A stretch of DNA of 11,107 nucleotides from Tubulinosema ratisbonensis. Lineage: Eukaryota > Microsporidia > Tubulinosematidae. The notes beneath the pieces were generated by a model. It ran no database searches. It worked only from the letters and a program-made list of their open reading frames with translations, and was not told where the DNA came from. Positions 8,488 through 11,107 of the stretch are shown piece after piece; within the stretch, counting starts at the first letter, position 1, and every line of letters starts with the position of its first letter. The position numbers and the translations under genes were made by a program. The stretch spans positions 1,883 to 12,989 of the forward strand of contig RCSS01000020.1 of assembly GCA_004000155.1 (NCBI GenBank). The letters are read 5' to 3'.

Positions 8488-8578
8488 TAATTTATTAAGA
8501 ANNATGCTAAAAAAAGTTGTATTTTTAGTTGAATTAATTTTATTTTTTTTAATGTTAAAAATTTATTTTAATAATTAA

Positions 8579-9889
8579 AATTTATTTATTCTTTATTTTA
8601 TGAGTAAAATATTTATTTAATATTTTTTTATTTGTCTTAATATAAAATATGGTTAAAAATTTTTTTGAAAATAACAAATAATTGAGTTAAAATTTAACTT
8701 TAATTGATTATTTGTTTCTTTGGTTAAATTTTTAAATTTTAAAGAAAATTTTAGGTATTTTATTTGAAAAAAAATATAAAGCTACAGAAAAATCGCTTTT
8801 TAAACATCATTTATCATTAATTTAATTGTTATTTTTATAGTTTTATTTATAAAATATACCAGGGATCGGCAACTTGTTCGTAATAAAGAGCGCAAAAAAT
8901 CCACAAATATTAGAGAGAGCATTATTTATAAAGAACCTTTTATATTAAATTATAAAAGATTTTAATTTAGTTTTTTAATATTAAGTGTCATACTAATATA
9001 TTCTGTAACTAAAGCTTGTAAGGTAAGACAGATTAAGACAGTCAAAAAAAGAAAGGATATGGGTCTTAGTAAGTGAAAGGCTTGAATTATATTGAATTGT
9101 ATCTATTTAATAAAAAATATACTATACGATCTTAGGTGAGCAGTGTTCGGTATTTTTAATATATCGTAAAAATCTCCTTTAAATATAAACACTTATTTGA
9201 AATGTTAATCTTTAAACAGCTGTGAGGACATCTTAAGTATCAACCATTGATCTCACTTTCTGGTATTAGTTACAAATTAAAACAATACAACTTAAATGCA
9301 TGTGTCATCATCATACACAATAATACCATATATACCTTATTAAATAAGTATTTTTATAATATTTATATACGGTAAAAAGATTTACTTTCGTGCTGATCTT
9401 GTATATTCAAGAGAAAAATGATTATCACTTTTTATTTTAAAAATATATGGGTATTTTCAAAACCTCTATTTAAACAAACCAAAAACTTAATCTTAAGCTA
9501 TATTATTTGGTCTGCATATTGAAATTATGTTTAAAGTCAGTGTGATAAGAGATAGTCTACAAATATTTATTTATTTAATAGGACATAAAAAGTTTATCGT
9601 GGGCTCCTATTGGCACTGTGTGGGCAAATTACATATAAATTTAAGTTAATTAAGCATACAAAAATGTTTTTGATAAAAATTGATAATCTTTATACTGGTA
9701 AACTTTCTTAATAATTTATTGCATATAAAAAGTTCTTTTAATGTTATCATGATATAAAAATTATATATAATCTTTAAATATGTATAAAACCATTAAAATA
9801 TTTATACTTACTCTTGATATTCAAACTTTTTTATAAAGACGTAAGTTCTAAGAACTAAAATAACATTAAAAAAAATAATTATATTTTTC
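8579..9889. other. Gene-free stretch between Spt4 and the membrane-protein gene
   Basis: No credible coding frame is present on either strand. A compact hairpin lies at 8675-8714 (outer CAAATAAT/ATTATTTG, inner GTTAA/TTAAC). A hAT-like transposon end starts at about 8860 and is listed separately. A small stem (CTTTTAT/ATAAAAG) sits at 8937-8958. From about 9000 to 9650 the sequence is slightly less AT-rich and could be decayed mobile DNA, but I find no motif to prove it. Confidence 0.55.
8860..8901 (+). mobile_element. Possible hAT-type transposon terminal sequence (single end)
   Basis: The sequence starts CAGGGATCGGCAACTTG and continues through AAAGAGCGC. It resembles a common hAT terminal pattern: CAGGGGTCGGCAAACTT, then an AAGAGC-type block about 20 bases in. 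It stands out from the AT-rich surroundings by its G and C content. No matching inverted end and no hAT transposase were found in the window, so it is either a solo or decayed end, or a chance likeness. The comparison is from memory of the family, not from a search. Confidence 0.4.
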
Positions 9890-10819
9890 ATGGCGGATAA
9901 TATTGATTCAAAAAGAATAGAAACACCAACAGATCGACAAGAAGAGCAAACAGAAAAAGAAAGAAATATTCAAGTAGAAGATTTAAGTACAACAAGCGAA
10001 GATTCTAATCCAGAATCAGTGACTATCGATGATCCTGAATCATTTCATAAAACAAGAGAACGGCTTAAATACGAAGCAAGATTAAGAATTGCTTATTCCG
10101 ATGCAGATGAAAATGGAATAACTCTTTGGATAATGATTAATTTATTTAAGATTGAATTTTTTAAAAGATTTATACTTGCAATATTTAAGAAGGAAGAAAA
10201 ATGCAAGTCTACGAAGGTATTATTCCCCAGTTTTCTTATTTTTCCTGCATGTGCTAATACTTTTCAGATTCTGGACGAAAATATGAATTTACAGTATGCT
10301 ACATTTTTAGTAATTTTTTTTGTAATAAGTGCTATATTTATTATTATTAGGATTTTTACTGTCTATTCAAAAAGAGAGAACGCTAAAAGAATATTAGAAT
10401 TTATTTTTTTTATAATTTATTTGGGTTATACATTTTTTTTAATTATAAAAAATATTTTACCTGACAGTGTATTCGCTATATCAAGTCTTTTCGGGTTCTT
10501 TTTGTGGTTGACAATTCTAATTAATTTATATATGTTTTTAACATTTAAAAAACAATTTGTTTATGTCAAATATTCTATTCCGATTTTATTTGTTCTTTCT
10601 TCAATTATTCTTAGCGTATTTTTTAAGTTTAGTTTTTGGATTTTTATGTACTTTGGTTGCATACTTTTTTATTGTTTCTTGAATATTTTATTCAAAATTT
10701 TTTTTGTTCGTACACTCTTTTATTCTGAAATTTTTTTTCTTCAATATGATTACTTATTTTTTTTATATGAATTATCAATTAAATTATATCTCTGGAAAAA
10801 TAAGAATTTGATTAAATAA
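9890..10819 (+). CDS. Unrecognised multi-pass membrane protein (309 residues)
   Basis: I do not recognise the family. Residues 1-75 are hydrophilic and acidic, rich in Glu, Asp, Ser and Thr, with no signal peptide, so probably cytosolic. Residues 78-100 form an amphipathic, aromatic-rich segment (LWIMINLFKIEFFKRF) that could lie along a membrane. About five hydrophobic spans follow: 137-158, 167-187, 193-218, 228-246 and 248-272, with short charged links such as KRENAKR (161-167). The tail (about 274-309) is aromatic-rich and ends basic. An N-terminal cytosolic domain followed by about five close-packed spans recalls Yip1-family trafficking proteins, but I see none of their signature motifs, so this is only a topology likeness. 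The ATG at 9890 (MADNIDSKR) begins the hydrophilic part cleanly. The gene is intron-free and lies 1.4 kb downstream of Spt4 on the same strand. Confidence 0.82.
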   Translation: MADNIDSKRIETPTDRQEEQTEKERNIQVEDLSTTSEDSNPESVTIDDPESFHKTRERLKYEARLRIAYSDADENGITLWIMINLFKIEFFKRFILAIFKKEEKCKSTKVLFPSFLIFPACANTFQILDENMNLQYATFLVIFFVISAIFIIIRIFTVYSKRENAKRILEFIFFIIYLGYTFFLIIKNILPDSVFAISSLFGFFLWLTILINLYMFLTFKKQFVYVKYSIPILFVLSSIILSVFFKFSFWIFMYFGCILFYCFLNILFKIFFVRTLFYSEIFFLQYDYLFFLYELSIKLYLWKNKNLIK

Positions 10820-11107
10820 TTTATTTTCTTTTTTAAGATTTTAAAATTTTTCTAATCAAATATTTTACAAAATTTTATTAATAAATTAAATAATTATATT
10901 CACAGTAAAAATATAAAAATAACATTTATTTGTTGTGATATTAAAAATTTATAAAAAAATTACATATGAAAAGTTGTAAAATATAAAAACCTAAATGATA
11001 AAGTTATTTGCATTTGAATTTAAACAGTTAAAAACACAAAGTAAAGCTCTGGCTTGCTTAATTTTTTTTTCTTTCATATTATAAATACTAGGTGTTTTAT
11101 TAAATTT
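10820..11107. other. AT-rich non-coding flank after the membrane-protein gene
   Basis: I see no gene, RNA gene or repeat. AT runs directly follow the TAA stop, and the closest thing to a poly(A) signal is AAATAATTTATT across the stop. Confidence 0.5.

Noticed and set aside
8315..8578. 87-codon plus-strand frame overlapping Spt4
   Set aside because: It is a +1 shadow of Spt4 that runs on into AT-rich DNA across two Ns.

Overview
The window is very AT-rich eukaryotic DNA with intron-free genes, most likely from a microsporidian. Four things point there. A CCCC run sits four bases before the probable ATG of the first gene, like the CCC-type start signal described in microsporidia. AATAAA signals overlap or touch stop codons. 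The recognisable genes are short or diverged versions of core nuclear proteins (KNL1/Spc105 and Spt4). A decayed Merlin (IS1595/ISXO2-like) transposase is present, a family I recall from microsporidian genomes. Long gene-free stretches suggest one of the larger, expanded genomes rather than the Encephalitozoon type. No species can be named from sequence alone.

Layout. 67-1912 (+) encodes a KNL1/Spc105/Spc7-like kinetochore scaffold; its first codons are blurred by ambiguous bases that hide a reading-frame slip. 1925-2114 is a near-perfect long inverted repeat (two 74-base arms) filling much of the gap to the convergent gene at 2456-4465 (-), which encodes an unrecognised 669-residue protein with a strong nuclear localisation signal. 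A 3.7 kb stretch follows; the only thing I can identify in it is a minus-strand transposase pseudogene at about 6060-6750, with clear family motifs broken by stops and a frameshift. 8131-8481 (+) is the elongation factor Spt4. The 1.3 kb after it holds a hAT-like transposon end near 8860. 9890-10819 (+) encodes an unrecognised membrane protein with about five membrane segments. The end of the window is non-coding.

The genes do not form an operon or a shared pathway. Two have clear nuclear jobs (chromosome segregation and transcription elongation), one is probably nuclear, and one is a membrane protein. The best leads are the KNL1 call with its PP1-docking motif, the transposase relic that antisense open frames mask, the hairpin between the convergent genes, and the two orphan proteins.
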